Of a DNA stretch of 64,000 nucleotides, positions 22,731 through 35,166 are shown piece after piece. The stretch comes from Armillaria gallica (taxonomy: Eukaryota; Basidiomycota; Agaricomycetes; Agaricales; Physalacriaceae): the NCBI GenBank assembly GCA_037576215.1, contig JBANDB010000007.1, positions 2,139,001-2,203,000 on the forward strand, given 5' to 3'. Each line of letters opens with the position of its first letter. Within the stretch, counting starts at the first letter, position 1. Below the pieces are notes generated by a model. That model saw only the letters and a list, made by a program, of their open reading frames with translations. It did no database searches and was not told the origin of the DNA. A program made the position numbers and the translations under genes.

Positions 22731-25360
22731 ATGCTCATCGGGGTACTGTTACTCTCATTCGGCTTCCCCAGTAGGTGGAGCGGTATTTCTGCAGTACTCG
22801 CACAGTCGGGTAGTACGGGAGCAAGCTCTTCGGTAGTATCCACCACTACCAATACACTGAGTTCCACAAGTATTTCCACGGCCACAGCTAACTTTCCTTC
22901 AATTGGATCGATTCGCCGCGATTACACACAGGAAGGACTGGAAGGACTTTGGGACATCGTTCGTAGTCCCGCTGATCGTCCTGGAGTGTGGCGTTCCTAA
23001 CTTGTCATTGACTGCAGATCGGACCTGTCGAGCCACCTCCGTTTACCACTACCCGTGTGCCCAGCGCTGCGGTGACCCTACCACCCTCTCCTCCGCCTTT
23101 ATATCCATCCTTCTATGCTCCCACCCCGAAGGACGTCTTACCGGGCGTGAAATTCCCGAAGGGTTTCAAATTCGGAGTCGCTACTTCAGCGTACCAAGTC
23201 GAGGGGGCAACGAAGAATGAGGGCAAGGGTCCGACAATGTGGGATTGGGCCTCCAGACAACCAAACGGTGTGCTCGACAATACGACTGGTGAGTATGTGT
23301 GGTACCTGAACGGTGTTAATCATGCGACTGAGATTATTGCAGCTGACGTCGTCGATCTTCACTACTTCCTGTACAAAGAAGACATCCAGCGCATTGCTGC
23401 TCTTGGTGTTACTGCGCATTCTTTCTCGTACGCGCTAGAACCCCATTGACTCGACTTATCTGAACAATACTTCTTAGGATTTCGTGGGCAAGGATCTACC
23501 CGTTCGGTGCTGCCGATTCTCCCATTAATACGGCTGGCATTGATCACTATTCCGATGGTATAAAATCATCCTGACAGTATCGTTACCAGTGGCGCTGATG
23601 TTTCCGTTGCAGTCATTGATTACCATTTAGCTCATGGTATGGAGCCTGTGGTGACACTGTAAGGCTTTCTTTGTTCTATTCAATATGCCATGTTTACACC
23701 TGAGAAATAGTCCATTGGGATACACCTCTCGCCCTTCAGGCCTACTACGGAGGTTTCACATCGCCAGAAATAGTCGACGACTTTGTAAAGTGGGTGCTAG
23801 AAGGATGCGACGATTTGTGTACTCATAAGATTTTCAGTTACGCCAAGACTGTATTCAAGGCATACAACGGGCGTGTTAAAACTTGGTTTGTTTTTGTAGT
23901 GTCTTGTCGCCGAAATATGCTCAACTGCTTTAGGTATACTTTCAATGAACCGAGAATTTATTGTGGCCAGGTTGCCACCTCTCCATTCAGTAAACTTTCT
24001 GTACATCAAGACCTACCTTTGCAAGCTTACTGTTGAGACCAGATGTCATGCTTGCTCCTGGAGTAAACTCGTCCACCGCCCCTTATCACTGCGCATACAA
24101 TATGTGTACGTCCTGCATCCTTCTCCCATAGCACCCCTCATCCTGATGCTTTATCATAGTAAAGGCCCATGCAGGAGCCGTCAAGGGTTTGTCGATGTAC
24201 CGCCATAAAGTGCTACTGACTCATCTATTTTCTTCCCAGCATTTCGTGCAATGAACATATCTGGAGAGATCGCCTTCAAAAACAACGATTACATGTAAGC
24301 ATGTCCCTCTTTCTCCTGCTAGCATCCGCTGGACATCCTGCAGAGGCACGCCGTGGAGAAGCAACTCCACTGAGGACGCACTTGCAGTCGAACGCCATGC
24401 AGCGTTCGAAATCGGCCTCTTCTCAAACCCTGTATACACAACTGGCGATTGGCCCGACATTGTCAAAGACACTCTCCCGGCCGAGTATCTCCCGCGTTTC
24501 ACGGATCAGGAAAAGTTTGACATTCTCGGCTCCGCGGATTTCTTCGCTATTGATACCTACTTCTCGTTATGGGTAAAGGCTCCGGACACAGGGATCGACG
24601 CATGCGTGACAGATCCTTCCCATCCCCTGTGGCCCGTCTGTAACGAACCTGCATATTTTGACTCGGATTACGGCTGGCCTGCAGGCCCCGTTGGTGATCC
24701 AGTAGCCATTCCCCTCCAAGCGGCACCGGTAGCCATTCGTGCTTTGCTGAAGGGCCTCCACTCTCGATGGCCAAGTAATAAATTTGTGGGTGTGTGACAA
24801 TTTTATAGTGGTAATTTCTGACTGCTGGTGGGCAGTATGTTTCCGAGTTCGGTTTCATCGAACCTTTCGCCTACGCGAACGCCGATATATCGCAAATAAA
24901 GGAGGATGTGCTCCGAACGAGTGCGTATTCGGTCACATTTCAGCCTAGCTAATTGACAAACCATCTGTTATTTCTAGACTCCTTACTCACGTACCTCGGT
25001 GAGATGTTGCTATCCATCCACGAGGACGGTGTCCCTATCCAAGGCGCTTTCACTTGGGGTCAGTTCAAACAATTGGAACATAAAAACTCGCCACTGACTT
25101 CCACTGACTTGTTGTAGCAATGCTTGACAATGCAGAATGGCAAGTTGGAACATCCATGAGGTGCGTGCTCATTGTTCCGGGTTCAGAGATTTTCTGGTCT
25201 TAACACGAGTGTAGATATGGTATTCAGCACGTGGATTACACGACACTGGAGCGGACATACAAGCGTTCGGCGTTGTCCTTGGGTAAGTCTTACGATGCCT
25301 TTACATGACCGCCAAAGCTTATGAGTACGAATAGCGGAATTTTTTGGGTCGCATCTTTAA
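22731..25360 (+). CDS. Secreted GH1 beta-glucosidase-like gene, copy D (one splice phase mismatch)
   Basis: The first exons are 22,731-22,958 (signal peptide [18 protein letters not shown] and Ser/Thr linker), 23,018-23,288 ([15 protein letters not shown]), 23,343-23,427, 23,478-23,557 ([15 protein letters not shown]), 23,613-23,658, 23,711-23,789 and 23,838-23,885. Exon 8 from 23,934 has [11 protein letters not shown] with the acid/base Glu. Later exons give [27 protein letters not shown] at the nucleophile position, and GAFTW. The stop is 25,358-25,360. Upstream in-frame codons exist, but the 22,731 ATG begins the signal peptide. Exon 5 ends ACA CT|GTAAGG, two bases shorter than in A and B, so joining to the HWDTP exon shifts the frame. 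I found no alternative acceptor. All other phases fit. It is either a decayed copy or has a non-standard junction. Confidence 0.75.
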
Positions 25361-25730
25361 GACTGAGGTGAATGTTCTGGTATGATACTCGCTTAACTTC
25401 TTGTCAAATGTGAATGCAAGAACAGGGAATGCGCTTCTTCTATTGCAGTGTGAAAGCAATACGAAACACCCGCTGTCAATAATGCATCCCATTTAGCGAG
25501 CAACGGAGTTCACAGATTGATCACAACTGAGATGTGGAGGCGTTATCCTGTCCTCTGCCTTGAAGCGTTGTGAAGTCGCGGATCAATCGACCAAATATGA
25601 AAACGTTTTCACCAGCATAGTGTTCCCATCAAAGGTGATTTAGTGGACGAATGACCTGGGAAGAGAAGTGACCCGCGAAGGATTGTGTAGAAGATGAACC
25701 CCGGCAAAGGCGGGATTTTGTTCTTGGAGC

Positions 25731-25943
25731 TTGGTGGCGTCCAAGAATGGACCCTTCAAGTTCGATACTTTTATTAAGGATGGGATGTGGAAGACGTTTG
25801 GAGCTCAGCCACTGCCGGTTACTTTCACGGTGGTAGATTTGGATGACGGATCGTGGAGACCGACGGTGATCACAGGAAGGTATGAGGATAGTCCGTACCA
25901 ATCACCCGTTCCACCTCTGGCTGAAATTAGCGGGGACGCTTGA
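25731..25943 (+). pseudogene. C-terminal fragment of an unidentified gene
   Basis: A 70-codon frame contains NGPFKFDTFIKDGMWKTFG, VVDLDDGSWRPTV and PVPPLAEISGDA before the stop. It looks like genuine coding sequence, but upstream in-frame stops cut it off. I do not recognise the parent family. Confidence 0.35.
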
Positions 25944-27072
25944 AAAGAATGGCAGAAACGGCGTTTAAGGACTCATTACGCAACCAGCCGTCGTTTGCTA
26001 GAATAGACGTCCTAGCTACATTGTCTACACTAAAAGACTCGATATGGAAAATTCTACATCTGCTGACCCTACGGACTCAGTAGCTCCGAGTAGCTCATAA
26101 TTGTTTGAACAAGAGTTGGAAAAACTTTAGTAATAGCATTTCGACCCGAGCATGTTATGAACCATGTTCGACCTTTTCCCATGATGACAGTGAGACGAAG
26201 TACTATTTGACAGTATAGAATGCAAGGCGACGGTCGTTAAACACTGTGGCTATATCGGCTGATGATCCTGATACTGTATATCGAAAGTTTCGACTTCAAA
26301 CTTTTTTCTCTTTAAGCTAGGGTCACACGAAACCGCAATGCTTGATTTACTTGATACCTACACGACGCTCATATATCAGAATTCTACTAGGCCCGACTGG
26401 CGATCTGAACATGAAGTAGCCGTGAATACTCCGTGAAGCAATGGGTGGCGATCCATTGGTTACGGTGTTTTTTGACCTTCAGTACTTCACTGATTGAACC
26501 CGAATGATTGACGGTCTCTGATTCATCGCGCATCACAATGATATATGCAGCAGCCACTGGCAGGTTCGGGTTAAAATAACATGCATTCGACGGAGATATC
26601 CGCGATGCTATCCAACCCTCTGCCCATGGCATGGATCTAGGACGTAGACGACACCCTTGGCCGCACTCAACGTTGGTATGGTGTGTCAGAAATGCGGCGC
26701 AGGGCACTGGGTTTGCGAACGCGAACTTGATTTGGCTGGAGCGATTGCAACGTTGACCGGACCTCTAGAAACTTTTACGTCTTTATATAGCTCGAAGCAA
26801 TGTAACATTATAAACAAGATATTAGTAAGTAGCGTCGTACTATAGGTACGGATGTATCATGTATGTACATGTAATTAAACTGTTTTAGTTATTTCAATAA
26901 CTCGAGAATGGAGGCCAGAGCGCAGGAGCAATGATTATCAAAATCAAAAGCAAAAAAATGCGTAGGATTCAAGCAGACCGGCCAACAAACACCCCGCACA
27001 TTGCAAAAATAGCCCAACTCTAACTGCTCCGCAGGCGTCAGAATCAAGGAACGCCAAACATCGAAGCTGCAC
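25944..27072. other. Intergenic; nothing supported
   Basis: Only short open frames occur, without motif or splice support. A minus-strand frame at 26,889-27,104 overlaps the end of the next gene in another frame and is probably 3' UTR. Confidence 0.35.
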
Positions 27073-27327
27073 TTACTGATCAGCACGAGGGCGGGTCCTG
27101 CCATATGGGCAATCGGGTCTGCACCTCCCGGGGGCAGAGAGGGGATTGTTGTGGGGCGGAATGACGCGTGGGTCGCAATGGTAGGGGACGTCAGTGATGC
27201 GGGCCATCCCAGCCTGGACGGCCTTCATCCACGCGGTGTACTCTCTGCAGCGCGTAATCTGCTTCGAGGATGAGATGAGTTTTCCGCAGAGCTTGTAGCG
27301 GTTGGAGGTGTAGCTGATGAAACACAT
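27073..27327 (-). CDS. Small Cys-containing protein (84 aa), unknown function
   Basis: The single exon runs from ATG 27,327 to TAA 27,073-27,075. It reads MCFISYTSNRYKLCGKL near the start and GRCRPDCPYGRTRPRADQ at the end, with six Cys in all. A TATA box (CATATAAAAG on the minus strand, about 27,430) lies about 100 bp upstream. There is no signal peptide. The MC..YT...CG pattern recalls very short Cys-rich fungal proteins of unknown role; that is an impression from memory, not a search. If the Cys residues bind zinc, it would be a small structural protein. Confidence 0.4.
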   Translation of the reverse strand: MCFISYTSNRYKLCGKLISSSKQITRCREYTAWMKAVQAGMARITDVPYHCDPRVIPPHNNPLSAPGRCRPDCPYGRTRPRADQ

Positions 27328-27439
27328 GATGATATAAAGACGTGCGGCGAGCAGATAGAGATGGATGGTGGGGTAAGACGCGAACGGGGTAGCTTGAAGC
27401 TGGAGTCCAATAATCGAAAAGAACGGCTTTTATATGACT

Positions 27440-28741
27440 CAAACGCGTTGCCCTAACCCTGATGGTGAGTCAGATTGAAGGAATCTTGCCTCGTGTACGC
27501 CAACGACGCGCCTCCCTGTCAAGTCCAAAAAACACGCGCCTTGTCTAGCTAGCCAAGCCTAGACATATATATCGGGAAGTTACTGATGCAACACGTTTTG
27601 GAATTTTTGAAGACACCCAGATCTGATAAACGTTGAACATAGGTCCAGGATTAGCCAGATGGGCGTGTAAGATGGAGGTTTGTGGACGTAAAAACATACG
27701 ATTCACATACGGATGACAGATAGCCGAGAAAAGGTCCCAGCGCTTGGCGCCACAAATGATGGACAAGAAGTAAAGGAGACATGATTCATTCTACTAACTA
27801 TCGAGAAGCGAGGTGTGCATTCTGATCAGCGAAGCATAACGGCTACGTGGGACAGGAAATACCACTTTTGTCACGAGCAAGTAGAAATGGAGATCTGAAC
27901 AGCTGAATAGTGAAGAACTTATGCATGCATGCGCGATCAGCCTGTTCAGCCACTGGAAAGTCAAGGTGCCTGCGCAGTTTGTATAACGGACTAAGAGCGG
28001 GGCCTAAGTAGCAATGTTCCGGTGTGTAGAGTGATAGCCGCTCGAACGGACGGCTCATCCGAAGGGCAGTCGTCCTCGTTACCTCATTTTGGCAATGAAC
28101 GCCAACGGAATGAAGGTCCGATGATTGACACCTGCAAAGCATGAATCGATGTGGATTGAAGAGTGTACTGAAATTAGCCTGAACTCATCGAGTTTCTGGC
28201 ATAATCCACTCTTCACACGTCGACGACCTTTCACAACCTATGATCGGCTATCCGCCAAACAAATATTGGTCAGCCAGTAAACCGAATTGCTTCCAAGGAG
28301 CATAATAGGGCGCAAAATCCCAGCCATGCGCACATCAGTCTTAAAAAGTTGATTTCTGCACCCACACCATTGGGACCTTGCGCCGGTACCACCACCACCA
28401 TCATACACACTCTCTATTAATAGCCGTTCCCGGAGAACAGGATCGGACACTGGCTATACTCGGAAACATGAATTCTACTTTCCGTGACGACCACAAGATG
28501 GTGCTCCACAACTTTTCGATGCACCGACAGAATAGACAGAATAACATGAACATTCTTGCTCCATACATTGCCTATACTGAAAAAGGTCGAGTCCTTAGAA
28601 AAGTACCGTAAGATAACGGCTCAACTAACCTATAAAATGGTCTGGAGTGATTTTTGTTTACAAGCCTATTGTTAAAAATGAATATCAAACTGATACTACT
28701 CAATGATTGGCAAGTAACAAATAAAAACTGAGTACTGCCAT
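27440..28741. other. Intergenic; nothing supported
   Basis: Open frames are short and lack domain or splice support. The last part is probably 3' UTR of the aldo-keto reductase gene. Confidence 0.35.
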
Positions 28742-30342
28742 TCAGAAGCGGTTCTTCACAAGAGGATCCAAAGGCGGTCTGCTGTACACGTTCTACAAAA
28801 AGTGCGTCAGCATCTTCAGCGTCCGAGAACAAAACCCAAAAAAGACCTACCAAAGGCGCCGGTTGGTTGTTTAGCACCTCCTCGATCCTCGCCAATACAT
28901 CATCCGTCAACTTTGGCAGAACCTCCAAGGCCTTCAGATTATCTAGTAACTGTTCAGGTTTCGTTGCGCCTAAAATAACCGTTCCTGTATTCGTGTTCTT
29001 TGCTACCCACGCAAGAGCCAGAGCCGCGGTCGATGCTCCAAGCTCCTCAGCGATCTTGGTGAGCTCTTGGACCTTGCGTATCTTCTCTTGCCCTTCAGGA
29101 GTTGTCAAGCTGGCGCGGGTATCCTTGAAAAAGTCGGCTTTGAGATCGAAACGCGAACCAGGTGGGATCCCGTTGTTGTACTGAGACCCTTAGTGTGTAC
29201 TGGAGGGTCAAGGAAAACAACACACCTTTCCGGTTAAAAGTCCACTGGCAAGAGATGACCATGTGGTGGTGCTGATACCGTACCTCTTGTAAAGTGGGCT
29301 GCGGTCATTATGAATGATAAGAGGTCAATGGGTAGGAGATCTTTTCAGAAAACATACGCATATTCCTTCTCTGGTCGTTCACGATGAAGCATGCTTCAAA
29401 CCAAATTAAAAAGGTGCAGGACGGCGTAGAGAAAAAACGACGTACTGGTGCTGGCACTGCTCAGCTATGGGACCTTGAAGGCCGAGTCTATCAGCAACGT
29501 CTGCGTGGAGATGAGACACAGAATCCGAAACAGAAAAAGGTATTACGCACGATAAGCTTCCTCTATTTCGCGGGCACTCCATTCCGATGTTCCCCAATAA
29601 AAGGCCCAACCCTTGTCAATCACAAAGTTGAAGGCCCTAACAATTTCCTCCATTGGAACTAAAGCGACGTAGGTTGGTGAATGACAATTTGCTTGTAACC
29701 TAATACACACCATTAGCATCGTGACGGTGGGCAAATATCACGTCGACGTAGTCCATTTGAAGGCGAGCAAGACTCTCTTGTGTGCCCTCAATGATACTGA
29801 GGCTCAGGTCAATCCACGCTTCACACAAAAACGACCGAAAACGAACTGTTTACGGGACAGACCGCCGTCATTAGGTCCAGAGCGTAGCCCGAAGAATATT
29901 TTCGTCGATATCACGAGATCCGACCTGCGGTATCCGAGCTCTTTAATGGCACGACCCCTACAAATCCCATTCAATATTGAATGAAAGGGAAACAGGGAGG
30001 GGCTCACATTTCTATTTCAGACTTGCCCTTCTCGTAGGCCTCTGCGGTATCGAACATATTAATACCATTCTCGAATGCCGTCTTGATGATTTCCTGCGCA
30101 CCGTCAGGTCAGTTGAGGTAGCTACAGGTATCTGTCTGAAGAGAGCGTACCTTGACCGGGTCACCAACAACAGTACCTCCATAGGTTAGCCCTGTGAACA
30201 GTCAGTGCTTCAGCCAATAATATCAAAAATATCACTGACATCCGCCGAGAGAAAACAACGGCACTCTCAGCCCACTGGGCCCCAGCCTACGGAACAGCAT
30301 GTTCTTAGGGTCAAAATCTGGCGGTGTAGAGGTTGTCGACAT
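28742..30342 (-). CDS. NAD(P)H-dependent aldo-keto reductase, voltage-gated K+ channel beta-subunit type
   Basis: The start is ATG 30,342 ([20 protein letters not shown]), followed by [46 protein letters not shown] (catalytic Asp and Tyr of the AKR fold), [31 protein letters not shown] (catalytic His), [22 protein letters not shown] and [15 protein letters not shown], which binds the cofactor phosphate end. It ends [16 protein letters not shown]. About ten exons join in phase, with GTNNGT donors. The order and length fit the AKR6/Kv-beta-like group. It is cytosolic and probably reduces aldehydes or ketones. It is single-copy in this window, looks intact, and is not linked in function to its neighbours. 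Confidence 0.9.
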
Positions 30343-30476
30343 GGTAGCGTTTCGCAAACGTGAAGGTGATATTGCTGGGGGGAAAAGCAATGAGCTTCAG
30401 GCCAGTCTAGAGAAGCGATAAGGACATACATTGTCGTGGTAATAATGGTGCAATCCTTGACATAGATAGCATATGC

Positions 30477-30484
30477 CTTTTATA
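30477..30484 (-). promoter_or_regulatory. TATA box of the aldo-keto reductase gene
   Basis: TATAAAAG on the minus strand lies about 135 bp before the ATG. Confidence 0.5.
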
Positions 30485-30499
30485 CCGGCTAAGATTGCC

Positions 30500-31763
30500 C
30501 CCGGCCTATTTTAAATAGCAGGGCGGATTCTTGCTGAGTGAGCATATTGAACTGCTGCTGACCAAGTCGACTAGTAGTGGTACGCGTTCCCCATGCCGTT
30601 CCGAAAAGAAGTAACACGTGAGAACATACGAAGAGAGTCCAGAAGAGAGGATACGGCAAGTGGAGCGGCAGACGATGGTGGTGCAAGTCAAGAGCAAATT
30701 GGAAGAAATTTTATTTGCTTCCGTTTGTCGCGAGATCGGAATGGCGGCCCGGGTCCTTCGCGCGCCGAGTCCGCCGTTCGGTTGTTCTCGTCCACCATCG
30801 TCAATGGACATGGACCCTTCGTTTTGATCATTCACTTTCCGTATATATCAAGGAACTAGGTTCGTCCCCCATTCGGTGTCTAGACTCGTAACTATCTCCC
30901 TAGCCACCCTTCGTTTCACTCTATACGCGCAAAGTCGATCACCGGGGAAAGAGCTTGCCATTTGTTTCAATCTCTTTCCGCATTACCATTGGTACCGTTC
31001 TGTTAACGAAGTCATGTGCGGCAGTCTATCCAGTACGAGCATTACATTGCACAAATAGTATCATCACTAACCGGCCTTGCTTCCTCAGATGAATCTTGCA
31101 GTACTAAATGAGATGTGTGGGTAAAGAATTGGGGAGATGTCGTGCTATTGCATCCTTGGTGAAAGAATGGACATTGCTCTTCCAGCAAGAGGTGCAGTCA
31201 CTAGGTACAAGGAAAAAACTGTCTAGGAATTATTCATGGGACTGACGACATCCCTAGGGAAGTTATCTTCTCTACAAGATAGTCACTTCAATGTGAATCT
31301 TGCCGTCTACTCTTGTAAAAGGTACGGTACTTCACGGCATGCAAAACATGTGTACCTTGTTCCTTTCGCGCATAGCCAGATTATCCTGGACGGCACTAAT
31401 ATCTGAGTTTTGTGTCACACCTCAAATCCTTGAGCAAGCATGGATAAGCCTTGCAGCGGCAGGAAGGGACTGATCCCAGTCGTCCTAACTAGACCAGTCA
31501 CAGATCTCATACAACTTGCCTTCTTTCTTTTTTGTACTCGTTCCATAGTCTCCCCTAGGCAGACTCTCAAATCAAAGACGGTCGAGATTTGAAATAGAGT
31601 CTGCTAGCGGACACGCCCCGGATACTGGAGCACGGTTGGTTTTCAGTTATACCTTTTAAGGAAATTCGTCATGTGACTACCTTGACCCCTGGCCTTGTAA
31701 AATTTACTATCTGACGTCGTTTTCAGGACTTCAAAGCAGATTTATTGGCACGGAAATATGCCG
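30500..31763. other. Intergenic; no gene recognised
   Basis: A minus-strand frame (30,835-30,506) starts MNDQNEGSMSIDDGGREQ, but the rest is unlike protein. No cullin N-terminal sequence could be seen before the MITE at 31,766, although the cullin paralogue has one. Confidence 0.35.
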
Positions 31764-31765
31764 TA

Positions 31766-32424
31766 CAGTTGTGGACAAACAACAACGACAAACCTTGTTT
31801 CGGCGGAATGCGAATTTCTAGAGGAAATCTAACACCGGATTCAGATTCCTAGACATCGAAAACCCCCAAAAAACACCCTCCGAAGTTTTTCCCACGAGGT
31901 TTTGGGTTGGCCAAATTTTTGCGGTATTTTATCAACGTTGTGTACCCCTTTTGGCCTCCTAGTGATGCATGTACAGCACCAGACAACACTCGCGCCGTCG
32001 CTGCCAGGCTCCTGGTCATTAATCAAATGCAAAATCACTGCAAAATCATTTCTGAGCCAACTGCGCCGCGATTCGGCAAGTATTAGTCAGGTCCGACACC
32101 CTAATTGGGTAATATTTTGACACCTATTTCCTAGAGAACAGCTCGATAAAATATCTTCATTTTACCAGAATCAGATGCACCTTAACGAAAGGAAGCGATT
32201 CCGCTATCTCCGAAGTTTTTCCAAGCGCTTTTAAGTCGTGGCCAATATTTTTGGGTATATTTTTCTAAAAGTCCACCGGAGGGGAAATCGGCTCGTGCCA
32301 AAATGTTCTTTAGGTTCATTTCTTCACATTCGAGCAAAAATCGGGCTGCCGGAGGGTGAGAAGGACCGTCCCAAAATGGGTTGATCAACCTGATCAAATT
32401 TGTTGATTTTGTTTGTCCACAACT
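31766..32424. mobile_element. 659-bp TA-flanked MITE beside/in the cullin gene
   Basis: Perfect terminal inverted repeats CAGTTGTGGACAAACAA are flanked by TA (31,764-31,765 and 32,425-32,426). CAGT ends and TA duplication fit Tc1/mariner-pogo type elements. There is no transposase. A direct repeat starting CTCCGAAGTTTTTCC occurs twice inside (about 31,878 and 32,208), with related following sequence (TTGGCCAAATTTTT, GTGGCCAATATTTTT). The element built or acquired an internal duplication. Confidence 0.85.
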
Positions 32425-32426
32425 GT

Positions 32427-34715
32427 AGCCAAGAAGAAGAGCTGTTGGCGTATTATGCTGACGAATGGCAGCGATACACAGCGGGAGCGCAGTACGCCAA
32501 CCGGCTGTTCGCACATTTAAACCGATATTGGGTCACAAGAGAAAGAGACGAAGGGAAGAAAAATGTTTACCCGGTGTATACTGTATGCTCCACTCATCGA
32601 TATCAATATTCATGAGCTCATGTCTCATTGCAGCTTGCTCTGGTGCAATGGAAGGATCATCTACTTGTTCCAATGCAGCAGCACAATTATAGACTGACCA
32701 TCGCACTACTGCATCTCGTTGAACGACAGCGTAACGGAGAAACCATCGATCAAAGCCTTCTCAAAAGGGTTGTCGATTCCTTCGTAGCTCTTGGGTTGAA
32801 CGATGAGGATCTGGATATGCGATGTCTCGACGTGTACAAAGATCATATTGAGACTCCCTTCCTGACCGTTACAACAACACTTTACAAGAAGAAGTCGGAG
32901 GCATTCTTGCTCGAGAACAGCGTGCCGGACTATCGCAAGTTAACCACAGAATGGCTACAAGAGGAGAAGGACCGCATCGAAGGATATCTGGCCATCGAAA
33001 CGCAGACCAGCATCATTTCCGCGTGTGAAGAAGTCTTCATCCATTCACATGCCAAAGTCATGTGGGACACATTTCAAAGTCTTCCCGAGTTCCATCGAGA
33101 CGTCGCTTTGCAGCTCCAGGCTCCACTAGCGCGCATACGTGAGGAACTCGCTCTTTCACGGAAGAAGCTCGAGGAGGACATCAAGCAAGCTGGGCTGTTT
33201 GCAGTCTCCGCCCTTGTAGGAGAAGATGGAGGCGAACCTGATTTACAGGATTACATCGATGTGCTCTTGGAAATCCATACCAAGTATTCGACTTTCGTGG
33301 CCAAAAATCTCAAAGGAGACCCTGAATGGATGACTAGTTTCGACAAGGCCTGCTGGGACATTGTGAACCAAAATGTCCCGACGGGAACTTCGACCCGTGT
33401 ATCTCCGGAACTGCTGGTTAAACACACAGATCTGTTACTGCGAAAGAACAACAAGATAGTGAAGGAACAGGACCTAGACGGTGCCTTGGATCGCGTGGTG
33501 TGTCTTTATTCCACCAATGTTACGTCCAAGAGATGCTCAGTACGTATTTAGATGTTTATTTTCAACTACCTCGAGGATAAAGACATATTCCAATGCTTCT
33601 ACACCGCCAAACTGTCGAAGCGTCTCATCTATGGCGCGTCAGTGTCGGATGAAAGCGAAGCCAGCATGGTCTCCAAGCTTGGGGAGGCTTGCGGACCAGA
33701 ATACACCACCAAATTGCGGCAGATGCTGACCGGTACGATATCGACAATTCTCGGCAGTCTGCATATTACTGATAACGCTTGATTAGACATGAAATTGAGC
33801 AAAGATCTGACAGATCAGTCCAACCTGGAGCGCAAGCAAGACTCCGACACAGACATGACATTCAGCGTCGTGGTCCTCAGTACGAACTCTTGGCCGTTAG
33901 ACCCGCCCTCACATGGATTCACCATCCCGAGGGACATATACCCCACATACGACCGCTTCCAACAGTATTATCAGGCGAAGCATTCGGGGCGGAAACTAAC
34001 ATGGCTATGGAATTACTCGAGAAACGAGCTCCGAACGAACCACCTCAACCAGAGGTACATTCTAATGACAAGTTCGTTCCAGATGGCTATCTTGGTCATG
34101 TATAATAGCCACGACACGCTTTCTCTCACCGAACTCGTCACAGCGACATCGATTCCAAAGGAAGTCATCACTCAGATTCTCGCCATCCTCGTCAAGGCCA
34201 GGATTCTCGTGAACGAAGAGTCTGAACAGTACGATCTCAATCCCGGTGCGTCTGTATCGAGGAACCTAGTCTTGATGGTTCTGACCGATGGGGATTTTAG
34301 ACTTTAGGTCAAAAAAGATACGAATCAACTTGAATCGGCCGATCAAAACTGAAGAAGTGGGCGAGGTGCTGAAGAATGTCGACGAGGACCGGAAGTATGT
34401 CACCCAGGCTACCATTATCCGGTTTGTGTTCTACTAGGATGTATATTTGCTTGGGGAATTTTTAATGATCATTCCGTTCCGCAGGGTCATGAAAGCTCGG
34501 CAGTCGATGACGAACCAACAACTCATACAGGAGGTCATTTCGCAGCTCTTACAACGGTTTACGCCGAATGTTGCTGATATTAAAAAGGTTTGGGTCTCTG
34601 GGTGAATTTCGTGCGTCCTGCTCAACTCCACATATAGGCTATTGGTGTTCTACTTGAGAAAGAATACATCGAGCGGGTTCAGGGTACGAAAGACAGTTTC
34701 GCCTACGTTGCGTAA
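32427..34715 (+). pseudogene. Cullin-1-like gene, copy 1, N-terminus missing
   Basis: Cullins are scaffolds of SCF-type ubiquitin ligases. The visible exons start right after the MITE (EEELLAYYADEWQRY, RDEGKKNVYPVYT). They continue LALVQWKDHLL, VVDSFVALGLN, LEIHTKYSTFV, FIFNYLEDKDIFQ, LSKRLIYG, KLTWLWNYS, YILMTSSFQM and IRINLNRPIKTE. The neddylation domain is RVMKARQ with the conserved Lys and ends SFAYVA-stop at 34,713-34,715. All introns join in phase. The first 100 or so residues present in copy 2 cannot be found upstream of the MITE, so the Skp1-adaptor binding region is absent. It may be a non-functional or shortened product. Confidence 0.85.
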
Positions 34716-35166
34716 TCGTGTCGTCGCCTTCCTTGGAGTTGAATTCCGTCAATCATGATTTGTGGCATGATGTAATGGTTTAGTGCTTATGGCTGTACTT
34801 GTAGTCCTCTCTTCACCAATTGAATCTGGATATTTCTCGCAAGAACTTGAAGTAGGTCTACCATTTGCTTCCGTTTTAGGGTGATCTCCCATTTTTATAT
34901 GACTCTCAAATGTTTCTCTTGCCACATTGCCTTGGGAATGTATCTGAAGATACAGGCCAAAGCTGGAAATTCGACGCGGAAACTTGGATAACGTGGACAA
35001 CAGGATACAGAGCAACGGACGAGATATCATAGAGCAGTGAGATACATGCAGTATGTACGAAATCCGGTATGGGCACGGGGAGCTGATCCTACAGGCGTGA
35101 TATCAATGGGGAGAGGGGGAGTACTGTATTGCATGATCAGGAAAGCCACTGACCCATTGCTCGAAC

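Noticed and set aside
27440..27470. CCCTAACCCT, telomere-like
   Set aside because: A single short match without repeats and not at a chromosome end.
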